A stretch of DNA of 64,000 bases, from the NCBI RefSeq assembly GCF_023516435.1, contig NZ_CP097332.1, forward strand, positions 1,178,001 through 1,242,000, written 5' to 3'. The position numbers were made by a program, and so were the translations under genes. This document shows positions 7,691 to 16,378 of this stretch, one piece after another (position 1 is the first letter of the stretch; each line of letters begins with the position of its first letter). This DNA is from Jatrophihabitans telluris (GTDB taxonomy: Bacteria > Actinomycetota > Actinomycetes > Mycobacteriales > Jatrophihabitantaceae). A model generated the notes under the pieces. It had not been told where the DNA came from and made no database searches. It was given only the letters and a program-made list of their open reading frames with translations.

Positions 7691-10600
7691 TCAGGGCGTG
7701 GTGGCGGTGAAGCGGCTGATCGAGGCGACGATCGGGGGATTGGTCACCGAACCGGACAGGTAAGCCTGCACTCCGATCGAGCCGTGGGTCTGCAGCGGTG
7801 CAGCGGAATCGGTCGCCGTCCTGGCCCACGCTGCTGGTTCGGCCGTTGCATCAGCCCAGGCCTTGGCCTGGATGGTCGTCGGCGAGGTTGCGTTGACCTG
7901 CACCCGGAGGTCCAGCGCGGCCCCGGCCGTCACCGTGGCCACGGTCGTCTCCGCGGCCAGCACCGTTTCGGTCGAGGACGATCCGTCGTACTTCGAGAGC
8001 GAGAGCACCACGGCGCCGCTCGAGAGCACCCGGACCCGAGCCAGGTACTGCTCGGTCGCGCTGACGTAACGGCCGACGGCGTAGAAGTAGAGGCCACTGC
8101 CACCCGTGGGCAGCGTCGCCAGGGACACGGTTGTGCGCAGATCGACCGAGTCGGACGACACGGCGTTGAGCACCGCACCGGATCGCCCTGCTGCCGGAAG
8201 GGAAATCCTGCCTGCTCCGGGGGCTACCGACAGGTCGGCGGCGCCGGTCTGGGTCCAGTCGCCGCCGGAAGGTTCCGCGGTGCCGAAGCCGGACGCGACC
8301 GTCCGATCGAACTCGTCGTCGGCCAGGACGCTAACTCCGGCGGCCGGGCTGACCTGGTGGGTGACGCTGTTGCTCGCACCGGAATTGTCCGTGACCGTAA
8401 GGGTGATCGGGTACGTGCCCGCGGTGGCGTAGGTGTGGCCGGCGGTCGCGCCTGTCGCCACGGCGCCGTCGCCGAAGCTCCAGGCGTAGGTGGCGACCGT
8501 GCCGTCGGGGTCTGCGGAGGATGACGCGTCGGTGCTGCACGTCAGTGCCGTGCACGACGCGCCGAAGGCCGCCACCGGGGGCTGGTTGGTGACGACGACC
8601 GTCCCGGACCCGCTCGCGTAGTGGGTGGCCACCTGCGCCGGGGCCAACGCCGATCCGTAAGTCGCGACCGATCCGATCGTGCCCGGCAGATAGTTGCCGC
8701 CCGGCGCGGCGATCCAGCCGTTCAGGTTGTCCCCGCCGACGCGCCAGTAGCCCGGAAACGCGATGTCGTCGGTCATCGAACCGGCGGCGGCCAGGACGCC
8801 GTCGACGTACAGGCTCGCACTCGTCCCCGACAGCGTGGCGTCGACCAGGTGCCACAGGCCGTTGTTGTAGGACGCGCTGCTGCCGATCGTCTGCTTCACC
8901 GTGTTGTTCTGTACGCCGAAGTGCAGTCTGCCCGCGGTATCGAGGTAAAGCACCTTGTCGATCGCGGCGCTGTCGGTGTTGCGGAACAGGCCCTCGGACA
9001 GGATCGCGCCACCTGCGTTGGAGGTTGTCTTCACCCATGCCTCCAGGGTGAACGCGCCTGCCGGACTGGACTGACCCACCGTGCCCGCGGTGTCGTTGGG
9101 AACCGGGGACGGCGGTGGTCCCGGTTGGCCGGTGGGTGCCGGGGTGGTCTCGCCCCCGGCGAACGAGGCGGCCGAGGCACCGCTGCCGGCGATCGGACCG
9201 GGCGACCCGAGCGTCACCGCGCCGGTGATGCTCAGGTCCGAGTAGCCCACCCGGTCGGTCAGGGTCGTGCCCGCGGCCTCCGACAGCGGCCAGTAGTGGC
9301 TCGCTCCGTCGGAGGTGATGAGGTTCTGGTATTCGCCGTTCGCGGCTGAACCGACGGTGACCGAGCCGGATCCCGAGGTGATCGAGTTGCCGAAGGGATC
9401 GGTGACCGTGAGCTTGTAGCTGTGAGTGGATCCGAGGCTCAGGCCAGAGTCGAGGTAACCGAGATTGGGCCGGTTCCAGAAGGTGGAACCAACCGTCGTG
9501 CGAAAGATCGGGGTGGCGCCGTTGTCACGGTAGAGCGCGTAGGAAAGGCTGGTGTTGTCCATGTCCCACGTGGTCTGCCACGCGACTCGCGCGGTGCCTG
9601 AGGTCTGGGAGACCACGCTCGGAGTCAGGCTGGCGGCGGTGTTGGGCCCCACCTTGTTCGGCGCGATGGCCGAGACGGCGAAGCGGACGAGTCCTTGCTG
9701 GGCCACGCCGTTCACGGTCGGGAACTCGCCGCCGACCGAGACGAAACTGCTGTTGCCGGTCACCGACCAGGCTGCCTGGGACTGCCCGGTGTAGCTGCCC
9801 TGGGTCAGCGTGGGGTACCAGTCGAGCTGGCTTCCGGCGGGCTGGCCGGCGAAGTCGTGGTAGACCGGCCCGGGCCCGTTCCCGCCGGGGTAGATGGGAT
9901 GGCGGGTGCTGGTGCCACTCGGGTTGATCGACTCGGCGTCGACGTAGTGCTTCGTGGCGCCGAAGACTCCGGCGGTGTCCTGGGAGAAGGAACCGAGGTC
10001 GGAGCAGTCGTGTTCGTGGCTGGCGCTGTAGAGCACCGGCCCGATCGGGTAGACGCTGTAGGAATCGCCGTGGCAGTTGTTCATCCAGACGATCTGGCCG
10101 GTGGCCGGGTTTGCGGCGAACCGGCCCTCGAAGTTCCCGCCGGTGGTGAAGAACCATCCGGCGCCGTAGACAAGATTGGCGTCGGCGGCCAGCGTCGAGA
10201 TTGTGGCCGAGTTCCCGCTGTCCTGGATCACCGTGTTGGCGGCCCACGGCTGGGCGGCACCGGTCGTGGCGTTGACCGCGCCCATGCCGACCGCGCTGAT
10301 ACCGGCGAGCGTGTTGAAGAATCCACCGAGCACGAGCCGGGTCTGGTCCCCGGTGAGCGTCATCGCGTTGACCGTGCTGTCGGCGCCCGGGTTGAAGGTG
10401 GTGAGGCCGCCGGTGGCGGTATAGGCGGCCACCCGGGCGCGGGCGTTGCCGTCGGCGGTGGTGAAGCTCCCCCCGGCGTAGACGGTGCTGTTGGTCGCGG
10501 CCAGGGCCATGACCGGGTTGTTGAGGGAGGCATTGAAGGTGCTCACCAGGGAACCCGTCGCCGTGTCGAACGCGGCGATCCGATTGTGGGTGGCGCCGTC

Positions 10601-11032
10601 GACGCTGGTGAAACTGCCACCGACGTAGACGCGTGAACCGTCCGGCGAGGCGGCGATCGATCTGCCCTGGGCGTTCAGGGTGTGCACGAAGCTCGTATTG
10701 AGCAGCCCCGTTCTGATGTCGTAGGCCAGCAGGTTGGAGCGGGTGACCGACCCCGCGCCTCCGAGGGCGACGCCGGCCGGACGCGCCGCGCTGAAGCTGC
10801 CGGTGACATAGACGGTATTGCCGACGGTGACCTGCGCCCAGACGACGCCGTTGATCTGGACGGTCGGCAGCCGGTCGGCACTGACCGTGGCCGGTTGGGT
10901 GACGGGTGGAGCGGTGTCGGCCTCGGCGCGGTTGCCCGGCGCCAGCGCGAGGGAGGTGGCCGCCAGCGCGAGGCACACCAGTCCGCCGAGCCGGCCGCGA
11001 AGGCGCGCAGCATCCACCGACGAACTGAACAT
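7691..11032 (-). CDS. Large secreted multidomain protein: beta-propeller, Fn3-like, LamG, PKD
   Basis: A 1,113-residue exported protein with a signal peptide (about 1-39, ending NRAEA-DT). Residues about 50-470 form a propeller of repeated VYVGGSFTSVDG / YAGGSFTTADG blades. Then come an Fn3-like segment (TSGTARVAWQTTWDMDN), a LamG/concanavalin-like domain (about 600-800: AFTLEAWVKTTSN, GLWHLVDATLSG), and a PKD domain (about 815-890: PVAAFGASCT, YAWSFGDGAVATG). A C-terminal beta-sandwich ends the protein (DEFDRTVASGFGTAEPSGGDW). It has no sortase motif or C-terminal anchor. This architecture suggests carbohydrate or matrix binding outside the cell; no catalytic domain is recognised. Confidence 0.88.
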   Translation of the reverse strand: MFSSSVDAARLRGRLGGLVCLALAATSLALAPGNRAEADTAPPVTQPATVSADRLPTVQINGVVWAQVTVGNTVYVTGSFSAARPAGVALGGAGSVTRSNLLAYDIRTGLLNTSFVHTLNAQGRSIAASPDGSRVYVGGSFTSVDGATHNRIAAFDTATGSLVSTFNASLNNPVMALAATNSTVYAGGSFTTADGNARARVAAYTATGGLTTFNPGADSTVNAMTLTGDQTRLVLGGFFNTLAGISAVGMGAVNATTGAAQPWAANTVIQDSGNSATISTLAADANLVYGAGWFFTTGGNFEGRFAANPATGQIVWMNNCHGDSYSVYPIGPVLYSASHEHDCSDLGSFSQDTAGVFGATKHYVDAESINPSGTSTRHPIYPGGNGPGPVYHDFAGQPAGSQLDWYPTLTQGSYTGQSQAAWSVTGNSSFVSVGGEFPTVNGVAQQGLVRFAVSAIAPNKVGPNTAASLTPSVVSQTSGTARVAWQTTWDMDNTSLSYALYRDNGATPIFRTTVGSTFWNRPNLGYLDSGLSLGSTHSYKLTVTDPFGNSITSGSGSVTVGSAANGEYQNLITSDGASHYWPLSEAAGTTLTDRVGYSDLSITGAVTLGSPGPIAGSGASAASFAGGETTPAPTGQPGPPPSPVPNDTAGTVGQSSPAGAFTLEAWVKTTSNAGGAILSEGLFRNTDSAAIDKVLYLDTAGRLHFGVQNNTVKQTIGSSASYNNGLWHLVDATLSGTSASLYVDGVLAAAGSMTDDIAFPGYWRVGGDNLNGWIAAPGGNYLPGTIGSVATYGSALAPAQVATHYASGSGTVVVTNQPPVAAFGASCTALTCSTDASSSADPDGTVATYAWSFGDGAVATGATAGHTYATAGTYPITLTVTDNSGASNSVTHQVSPAAGVSVLADDEFDRTVASGFGTAEPSGGDWTQTGAADLSVAPGAGRISLPAAGRSGAVLNAVSSDSVDLRTTVSLATLPTGGSGLYFYAVGRYVSATEQYLARVRVLSSGAVVLSLSKYDGSSSTETVLAAETTVATVTAGAALDLRVQVNATSPTTIQAKAWADATAEPAAWARTATDSAAPLQTHGSIGVQAYLSGSVTNPPIVASISRFTATTP

Positions 11033-11194
11033 GTGAGCCCCCGCAGCACTTGTTCCGGCGCGTCCCCGTGAGCGCCGATGGGGGGAAACTAAAGGGCTTA
11101 CAAGTCGAGCCTCAGCGGTCTGTGACGGAGGTCACCGGCGGCGCTGGGCCGCACATCGGGCGATGTCGGTACACACCCTCCCCGAAGGGCGCGC

Positions 11195-12256
11195 TCAGCC
11201 CGAGGCTTTGCTGTCCGCCGCGGTCACGTCCCCGACGGCGGTCGATTCACGCAGGACGAGAGTGCAATCCACGGTGACGGGCTCGACGTCACGGCCCTCG
11301 ATCCGGGCAAGCAGAACCTCGATGAGCGCAGCGGCGAGCCGGTCGAACGGAATGCGGGCCGTGGTCAGCTGCGGACGCGCTTGGCGGGCCAGTACCGAAT
11401 CGTCGAACCCGGCCAGTGCGATGTCCTGCGGCACTCGGCGGCCGGCACGGTCCAACACGGCAAGGGCTCCGCTGGCCAACAGGTCGGAGGCGGCGAACAC
11501 CGCGTCGAGCTCCGGCGTCTGGTCCAGGAGCTGACGCATGGCCCGCTCGCCCTCCACCCAGGAGTAGTTGTCCGTGAGGGCCTCGTGCGCGGTGATGCCG
11601 GCGGCAGCGGTCTGTTCGTCGAAGGCGGCTCGAAAGCCCAGCAGTCGCTTGCGGCCGCCACCGGTGTCCTGCGGTCCGGCGATGATGCCGATGTGCCGCC
11701 GCCCGGTGCTGATCAGGTGCCGGGTCAGTTGCCGGGCCGCGCTCTGATCGCGAACGGTGACGTAGGGCAGTTTTCTCCCGTCGCCGAAGGGGGCTCCGAA
11801 GACGACCACCGGAGCGGTGGGTTGAGCGTCGAGCAACATCCGGTAGATCGGGTCGTTGCCGTGCGTCGAGGTCAGGATGATGCCGTCGAGCAGCCCGCTA
11901 CGGAGCTGGCCGACGACCGATCGCCGGGAACGGTCGTCGTCGGCCAAGGTCAGGTAAAGGGTCTGCTCGTGCTCGGGCAGCACGGCGTTGAGCTCGCGGA
12001 CGAGCGTGCTCGTGGTGGGGTCTTCGAAGAGGCGCTCCTGTGCTTCGGCGACTACGAGGGCGATCGCGCCCGAGCGCCGGGTGTTCAGGCTCCGGGCGCT
12101 GTGACTCGGGACATAGCGGATCCGCTCCATGGCGGCCCGGACCGCCTCGGCCACCTCAGGTTTGACGAGTACAGCTCCGTTGAGCACGCGCGACACGGTG
12201 GAACGGGACACGCCCGCCTCGGCAGCCACGTCACGAATCGTGGGTGGCTTGGGCAT
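11195..12256 (-). CDS. LacI family transcriptional regulator
   Basis: A 353-residue repressor with an N-terminal HTH (TIRDVAAEAGVSRSTVSRVLNG, hinge YVPSHSARSLNTRRSGAIAL) and a periplasmic-binding-protein-like effector domain (GIIAGPQDTGGG, AVFAASDLLASGALAVL, PQDIALAGFDDS). The start MPKPPTIRDV at 12256 is preferred; MRQNRA at 12274 is possible. It is divergent from an MFS exporter gene with a perfect LacI-type palindrome between them, so autoregulation and control of the exporter are likely. The effector is probably a sugar but is unidentified. Confidence 0.93.
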   Translation of the reverse strand: MPKPPTIRDVAAEAGVSRSTVSRVLNGAVLVKPEVAEAVRAAMERIRYVPSHSARSLNTRRSGAIALVVAEAQERLFEDPTTSTLVRELNAVLPEHEQTLYLTLADDDRSRRSVVGQLRSGLLDGIILTSTHGNDPIYRMLLDAQPTAPVVVFGAPFGDGRKLPYVTVRDQSAARQLTRHLISTGRRHIGIIAGPQDTGGGRKRLLGFRAAFDEQTAAAGITAHEALTDNYSWVEGERAMRQLLDQTPELDAVFAASDLLASGALAVLDRAGRRVPQDIALAGFDDSVLARQARPQLTTARIPFDRLAAALIEVLLARIEGRDVEPVTVDCTLVLRESTAVGDVTAADSKASG

Positions 12257-12292
12257 TGCCCGATTCTGCCTCATCCGCTCGCGGTGGTAGTC

Positions 12293-12306
12293 TGGGACCG
12301 GTCCCA
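12293..12306. promoter_or_regulatory. LacI-family operator palindrome
   Basis: TGGGACCGGTCCCA is a perfect 14-bp palindrome with the central CG typical of LacI-family sites. It differs by two central-flank bases from the CebR cellobiose operator known from Streptomyces (TGGGAGCGCTCCCA). It lies in the divergent region, 37 bases from the LacI-type start and 77 bases from the MFS start. Confidence 0.75.
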
Positions 12307-12382
12307 CCGTAGGGAGCCTTCCCGGAGTCTCCCGGAGTCGGTCGGGGCGCCCAACCCGCCTCGTCGTTTCGGAGTCATAACC

Positions 12383-13648
12383 GTGTCCTCGCCCGGTGCC
12401 CTGCTGTCCGCTCGGTTGCCCTTCCACCCTCGGCTACCACGCTCACCCGCGTTCGCCTCGCTGGTGCTGGTCACCGGCGTCGGACCGTTGGCGTTGGACA
12501 CCTACCTGCCGGCGTTGCCTGCGATGCAACGGTCCCTGCACACCAGCGCCCCCATGGTGCAGCTGACGGTGACGATGTACATCGTCGGGTTGGCGCTGGG
12601 TCAGCTGCTTGCGGGCCCGCTGTCCGACGGCCTGGGCCGACGCCTTCCGCTGCTGATCAGCACGGCCGGATTCACCGTGATGGGCGTGGTCTGCGCTACG
12701 GCCGTCGACGCACAGCTGCTGGTCGGCGCTCGCCTGCTGCACGGCTTGCTCGCCGGAGCCGGGGTCTCCGTCGGACGTGCCGTGGTCAGCGACGGCGTGC
12801 AGGGTCAGGATGCGGCCCGGAAGTTCGGCACGCTGTCCTCGATCAACCTGATCGCGCCGGTGATCGCTCCCTCGATCGGGGCGGTCATTCTGGGCTTCGG
12901 TGATTGGCGAACCGTCTTCTGGTTCGTGACCGTGCTGGGAGCCGTGATGTTCGTCGCGGTATGGATCGGGGTGCCCGAAACGTTGCCGGCCGATCAGCGC
13001 CACGGCAGTGGGGTCAGCGCGACCGGACGCCGGATGGCCGACCTCGCCGGGGACTGGGCGTTCACGCAGAACGTCGTCGTCCAATGCCTGGCCACGGCCA
13101 GTTTCTTCACCTACATCGGGGGATCGGCGTTCGTGTTGGAGACTGTCTACGGCATCGGACAGGGTCGCTACGCCACCGTGTTCACCGTGAACGCGATCGC
13201 GATGATCTGTGGCAGCCTGACCTATCGCTTCCTCGTGCACCGACTCGGCCCGATCTGGATGCGCTCGGTCGGGCTCAGCTTCGGCATGACCGCCACCACC
13301 GGCCTGATCATCGTCGCCCTGCTCGGGACTTCGCGGGTGCCGTCATTGATCGTGCCGTGGGCTCTGCTGTGCGTGTTGACCTTCGGGATGGGCATGATCG
13401 GCCCCTCGTCGATGACCCTGGCGCAGGCCGCCGGACGTCGGGCGCGCGGCACCGCCTCGGCCTTGCAAGGCGGATCGGCGTTCCTGGTCGGTGCCTGTGT
13501 CACGCCACTCACCGGGCTGTTCGGCTATCACTCGTTACGGCCGATGGCCACGCTGATGGTGTCGCTGATGTTTTGCGCGTTCATCGCCGGATTCGTCAGC
13601 ATGAAATCGTCCCGGCGAGTCGCCGCGCTGGAGTCCCTGGCTGCCTGA
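12383..13648 (+). CDS. MFS drug/metabolite exporter, Bcr/CflA type
   Basis: A 421-residue transporter with about 12 membrane segments. The N-half shows GPLALDTYLPALPAMQ, the motif A-like GPLSDGLGRRLPLL, and GAGVSVGRAVVSDG, as in Bcr/CflA multidrug efflux proteins. The GTG start (SSPGALL) fits the end of the upstream non-coding region; the open frame extends far upstream into the opposing gene and that part is not coding. It lies behind the LacI-type operator, an unusual pairing because Bcr/CflA pumps are more often controlled by TetR or MarR proteins. Confidence 0.9.
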   Translation: MSSPGALLSARLPFHPRLPRSPAFASLVLVTGVGPLALDTYLPALPAMQRSLHTSAPMVQLTVTMYIVGLALGQLLAGPLSDGLGRRLPLLISTAGFTVMGVVCATAVDAQLLVGARLLHGLLAGAGVSVGRAVVSDGVQGQDAARKFGTLSSINLIAPVIAPSIGAVILGFGDWRTVFWFVTVLGAVMFVAVWIGVPETLPADQRHGSGVSATGRRMADLAGDWAFTQNVVVQCLATASFFTYIGGSAFVLETVYGIGQGRYATVFTVNAIAMICGSLTYRFLVHRLGPIWMRSVGLSFGMTATTGLIIVALLGTSRVPSLIVPWALLCVLTFGMGMIGPSSMTLAQAAGRRARGTASALQGGSAFLVGACVTPLTGLFGYHSLRPMATLMVSLMFCAFIAGFVSMKSSRRVAALESLAA

Positions 13649-13840
13649 TCCGGCTGCCTGATGGGGCCGCCTCGATCACGCCTGACTGATCGCGCCGCCT
13701 GATCGGCCTGACTGATCGGCATAGCCATCCACAGCCGACCGCGTTGTCCACAGGTATCCGAAACGACGGACAAGCGTGGTTGCCTCTGGTTAGGCTCGTC
13801 CTCCATTCACTCTTGAACCAAGTGATCGGAGGTTCGTGCC

Positions 13841-14257
13841 ATGACGTCTGCGCTCGACATCGTCGATGGCGAGGTCCGCGAACTCGTCCGCCGCCGCTCG
13901 CTCGACCCCGTTCGCGAACCCGACGTCGCGCGCCGCTTGGTGGAAGAGGTCGTGGCCGACTATCAAGATCGAGCGATGGTCTCGGCGCTTCCGGCGTTAC
14001 CCGACCCGCGCGGCACGGCCCAGTCCATCTTCGATCAGGTCGCGGGGTTCGGCCCGTTGCAGCCGCTGCTGGACGACCCCGTCGTCGAGGAGATCTGGAT
14101 CAACGATCCAGGCCGGGTCTTCGTCGCGCGGCGAGGTCGATCCGAGCTGACCACGGTGATCCTGACGACGGCCGAGGTCGCCGATCTCGTCGAACGAATG
14201 CTGCGTGTGTCCGGGCGTCGGCTCGACCTGAGCAGCCCGTTCGTCGACGCGCAACTG
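13841..14257 (+). pseudogene. tadA/cpaF pilus-assembly ATPase, N-terminal fragment (1 of 3)
   Basis: About 139 codons of the type II/IV secretion ATPase that powers Flp/Tad pilus assembly, starting at ATG 13841 with a GGAGG site. It includes the N-terminal domain signature FGPLQPLLDDPVVEEIWINDPGRVFV and RMLRVSGRRLDLSSPFVDAQL. Homology stops at the Leu codon 14255-14257; the frame then runs into foreign sequence and ends at 14284. The nucleotide-binding core with Walker A, normally next, is absent. The gene resumes at 17396 and 19543. Without a P-loop the product cannot be a working motor. Confidence 0.92.
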
Positions 14258-14270
14258 AAGGCTAGGTACA

Positions 14271-14594
14271 TCAATGAAATATGAGTGGAACTAGCCAATA
14301 GAAAACCCCAACTACCGGTGAAACCAGCGCAAAAAATTTTAGTACCTTGATGATCTTCGGATGCCTCAGCAGAAAGCCGGGCAGCTTCTTACCTGCAAAG
14401 ATGCCTAATACTAGAAAAGACGCCGACCCAATTACCGACGGATGCACCCTCACGTAACCACTCAGTACAGCAAAGACGTAGATGGCAGCGGCAACGATGA
14501 GAGCAGACACAGCACGTGTGTAGATGTCCTGCCAAAGCTTCTCAGTTCGATGCCACGCAACGAATGTGCTCCAAGCAGAACGCGGATCAGTCAT
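14271..14594 (-). CDS. Small phage-type membrane protein
   Basis: A 107-residue protein starting MTDPRSAWSTFVAWHRTEK, with three predicted membrane segments (about residues 28-45, 54-68 and 85-105). No family is recognised. It is encoded antisense to the interrupted tadA at the left edge of the phage-like segment, ending almost at the junction. The upstream extension of the open frame was rejected because it would overlap the oppositely oriented small gene at 14616. Confidence 0.55.
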   Translation of the reverse strand: MTDPRSAWSTFVAWHRTEKLWQDIYTRAVSALIVAAAIYVFAVLSGYVRVHPSVIGSASFLVLGIFAGKKLPGFLLRHPKIIKVLKFFALVSPVVGVFYWLVPLIFH

Positions 14595-14615
14595 AGCCAG
14601 AGAGTAGCAGAACAG

Positions 14616-14774
14616 ATGAACAAAACAGTGGAAGACGTGCAGAGATACATAGAGCAAGTGCTAATGAGCGACCAAGACCCCACAACCAAGCCACAACTAC
14701 TAGAAGCACAGGCACGCATACTAAAAGCGCTGGTGCAGATACGTACATACCTGCCTCAGATCGAATACCAATAG
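14616..14774 (+). CDS. Small phage-type hypothetical protein (52 aa)
   Basis: MNKTVEDVQRYIEQVLMSDQ begins a 52-residue, mostly helical polypeptide with an acidic N-half. The ATG is preceded by a weak AGAG site. It lies 22 bases from the divergent membrane-protein start. The 13-bp repeats that follow begin inside its last codons. No family is recognised; coding status is moderate. Confidence 0.45.
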   Translation: MNKTVEDVQRYIEQVLMSDQDPTTKPQLLEAQARILKALVQIRTYLPQIEYQ

Positions 14775-14817
14775 CTAAGCATACTGCACTGATCGCCTTA
14801 TACGAATAGCTAAGCAT
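14770..14817. repeat. Two copies of a 13-bp direct repeat in the phage-like segment
   Basis: AATAGCTAAGCAT occurs at 14770-14782 and 14805-14817, 35 bases apart start to start. The copies sit in the gap before the endolysin remnant. Short asymmetric repeats in small intergenic gaps are typical of actinophage repressor 'stoperator' or start-associated sequences; the function here is inference. Confidence 0.6.
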
Positions 14818-14834
14818 GCAATACGAGAACTTGA

Positions 14835-15563
14835 ATCACACTGCACGGAACGAAAATCATCAAGGCTGAGGTACCGAGTGCTGCGCTGTCCGGCATCCTG
14901 GGCGACTCAGCGCACACGTACGGCTACCACCGCGCGCGTTCGGTGCTGCCTTCAAACGACTACTCACGCAGCCTGCCGCGAGACCTCAACGGTGATGCGT
15001 GGGCAGCGCCCGCACTGGACGTGTCATGACCACCAGCCGACATGATCAAGTACACCGCTCGCCTGATCGCTGCCGCCAAGGCACACGATCCACGACTAGC
15101 GGCAGTGCGTGAACTGTGTGGCACGACTAACGGCACGCAGACGCACAATTTCGACCTTGCGAATCACTCCGAAGGTCTTGACCAGTGGGACGACTCCCAC
15201 CTGTGGCACATCCACCTGAGCCTGTACCGCGACTCAGTAAGCAACCTGGCAGCGCTTGAGGGCATTGCCGACGTATTCGCAGGCAAGCCGCTCGATACGG
15301 CTGCAAGCACATCCTCAACACCTCTAACAATTGGAAGCAGCATGTACGAATTAATTAGGGTAGGTCCGAAGGGTCCGGTATACGCAGTGTCAGAACTGGC
15401 GTTCGTTCCGATCAGCACAACTGAGCGTTGGCGCATCTCGCAGAAGAGTGCCCTGTGCATCGGCAACAAGACCCGCATCGTCAACGCGCGTGAGCGCGAC
15501 GTACTCAAGGCTGAGGTTGGTAGCCGTCAGGCGAACCTCAAGAGCGTTCTGGGGGTCAAGTGA
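14835..15563 (+). pseudogene. Actinophage endolysin-like (M15-type peptidase) pseudogene
   Basis: A single reading frame carries KAEVPSAALSGILGDSAHTY, GYHRARSVLPSNDY, GDAWAAPALDVS, then an in-frame TGA at 15027-15029. It continues PPADMIKYTARLIAAAKAHD and HLWHIHLSLYRDS. The paired His/Asp pattern (SAHTYGYH, ALDVS, WHIHLS) is that of actinophage D,D-peptidase-type lysins. No start codon exists between the upstream stop (14832-14834) and the conserved N-terminus, so both the start and codon 65 are lost. The ATG at 15042 could give a 173-residue C-terminal piece. The stop overlaps the next start by one base. Confidence 0.75.
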
Positions 15564-15967
15564 TGGCTAGGTTTGCACATGAAGCCGAAGAGGTTTCCAA
15601 GATCGCCCGTGAGGTTGTCCTCAAGCGAGTAGCCGTGGTGGCATTCCTCGCGGTGGTGCTACAGGTCGCTGTCTCGTACGGGTGGATTACACCGGACGTG
15701 TCGGCTGAGGTCACCACGTGGATTAACCGCGCTATCGACTTCGTAGCTTTGGTCGCCGGTACAGCCGTGGTTCGCAAGGCTGTGACGCCTGCCGACCCTG
15801 CCAAGGCACCGGTATCTAGCAACGGACTGCCGCTAGTGGAAGCTGCAAGCGTGGACACGTCTACTTCTGCCACGGTGGATGCCGACTCTGAGACTGATGC
15901 TGAGTTACCGGCTGATGACTCAACTGACGCCGCGCCTGATGACTCTGAGGCGCTACCTACTACGTAA
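15563..15967 (+). CDS. Holin-like / phage membrane protein
   Basis: A 134-residue protein directly after the endolysin remnant (TGATG overlap, stop base shared with start), the usual place for a holin. It has a charged N-terminus, then two hydrophobic stretches (about residues 22-42 and 52-70), followed by a long acidic Ala/Ser/Asp/Thr-rich tail. GTG at 15560 is an alternative start. Position and topology suggest a lysis-cassette membrane protein; holin activity is inferred only. A strong terminator follows. Confidence 0.65.
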   Translation: MARFAHEAEEVSKIAREVVLKRVAVVAFLAVVLQVAVSYGWITPDVSAEVTTWINRAIDFVALVAGTAVVRKAVTPADPAKAPVSSNGLPLVEAASVDTSTSATVDADSETDAELPADDSTDAAPDDSEALPTT

Positions 15968-15987
15968 CCATTTTGCTCAAAAACGCG

Positions 15988-16025
15988 AGTGTGCTTAACT
16001 TCGGTTAGGCACACTTTTCTTTTGG
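15988..16025 (+). terminator. Strong Rho-independent terminator (UUCG loop)
   Basis: A 12-bp stem (15988-15999 with 16004-16015) closed by a TTCG tetraloop and followed by TTTCTTTT. It ends the holin-like gene and lies just upstream of the Lsr2 ribosome site, separating the two transcriptionally. Confidence 0.9.
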
Positions 16026-16034
16026 AGGTTCACC

Positions 16035-16367
16035 ATGGCTAAGTCATTCGTGTTCACTGACGACATTGACGGTTCGCAGAACGCTGAAACGGTCACGTTC
16101 AGCTTCCAGGGCACGACCTACGAGATTGACCTCAACAAGCGCAACCGTGACGCGCTCGCCAAGGCACTTAAGCCCTACATCGACAACGGGCGCAAGGCTC
16201 GTGGCGGGACGGGTACGGCTCGTGTCGGGCGTACCGCTGCCAAGAAGTCCAGCAGCGCGGACTTGCAGAGTATGCGGGAGTGGGCACGCGCCAACGGCTT
16301 CGCTCACGTGTCAGACCGTGGACGGGTGTCCAGGGACATCCAAGAGGCGTACCACGCAGCGCAGTAG
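16035..16367 (+). CDS. Lsr2 family nucleoid-associated protein (phage copy)
   Basis: A 110-residue Lsr2 homologue, full family length. The N-terminal dimerisation domain contains DDIDGSQNAETVTFSFQGTTYEIDL; a basic linker follows (residues about 55-75, including RVGRTAAKKSS). The C-terminal DNA-binding domain reads MREWARANGFAHVSDRGRVS with the AT-hook-like RGR, then QEAYHAAQ. Lsr2 bridges A+T-rich DNA minor grooves and silences foreign genes; actinophages carry copies. It has its own GGAGG site and is bracketed by terminators, so it is a separate unit. The DNA-binding RGR is intact, so the protein is probably functional. Confidence 0.93.
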   Translation: MAKSFVFTDDIDGSQNAETVTFSFQGTTYEIDLNKRNRDALAKALKPYIDNGRKARGGTGTARVGRTAAKKSSSADLQSMREWARANGFAHVSDRGRVSRDIQEAYHAAQ

Positions 16368-16378
16368 CTCCACGCATG

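Noticed and set aside
9525-10976. A 483-codon open frame in another frame of the large secreted protein
   Set aside because: Low-complexity Arg-rich translation, a shadow of the real propeller gene.
13744-13752. TTGTCCACA, an actinobacterial DnaA-box match upstream of tadA
   Set aside because: A single box plus one weak neighbour (ATCCACAG) is not enough for an origin, and no dnaA/dnaN genes are near.
14587-14817. A 76-aa hydrophobic minus-strand frame in the phage island
   Set aside because: It overlaps the 52-aa gene and the 13-bp repeats and has no ribosome site; hydrophobicity comes from A+T-rich composition.
15027-15029. The in-frame TGA as selenocysteine or programmed readthrough
   Set aside because: No SECIS-like structure was recognised, the start codon is also missing, and the gene lies in a decayed region; a pseudogene is simpler.
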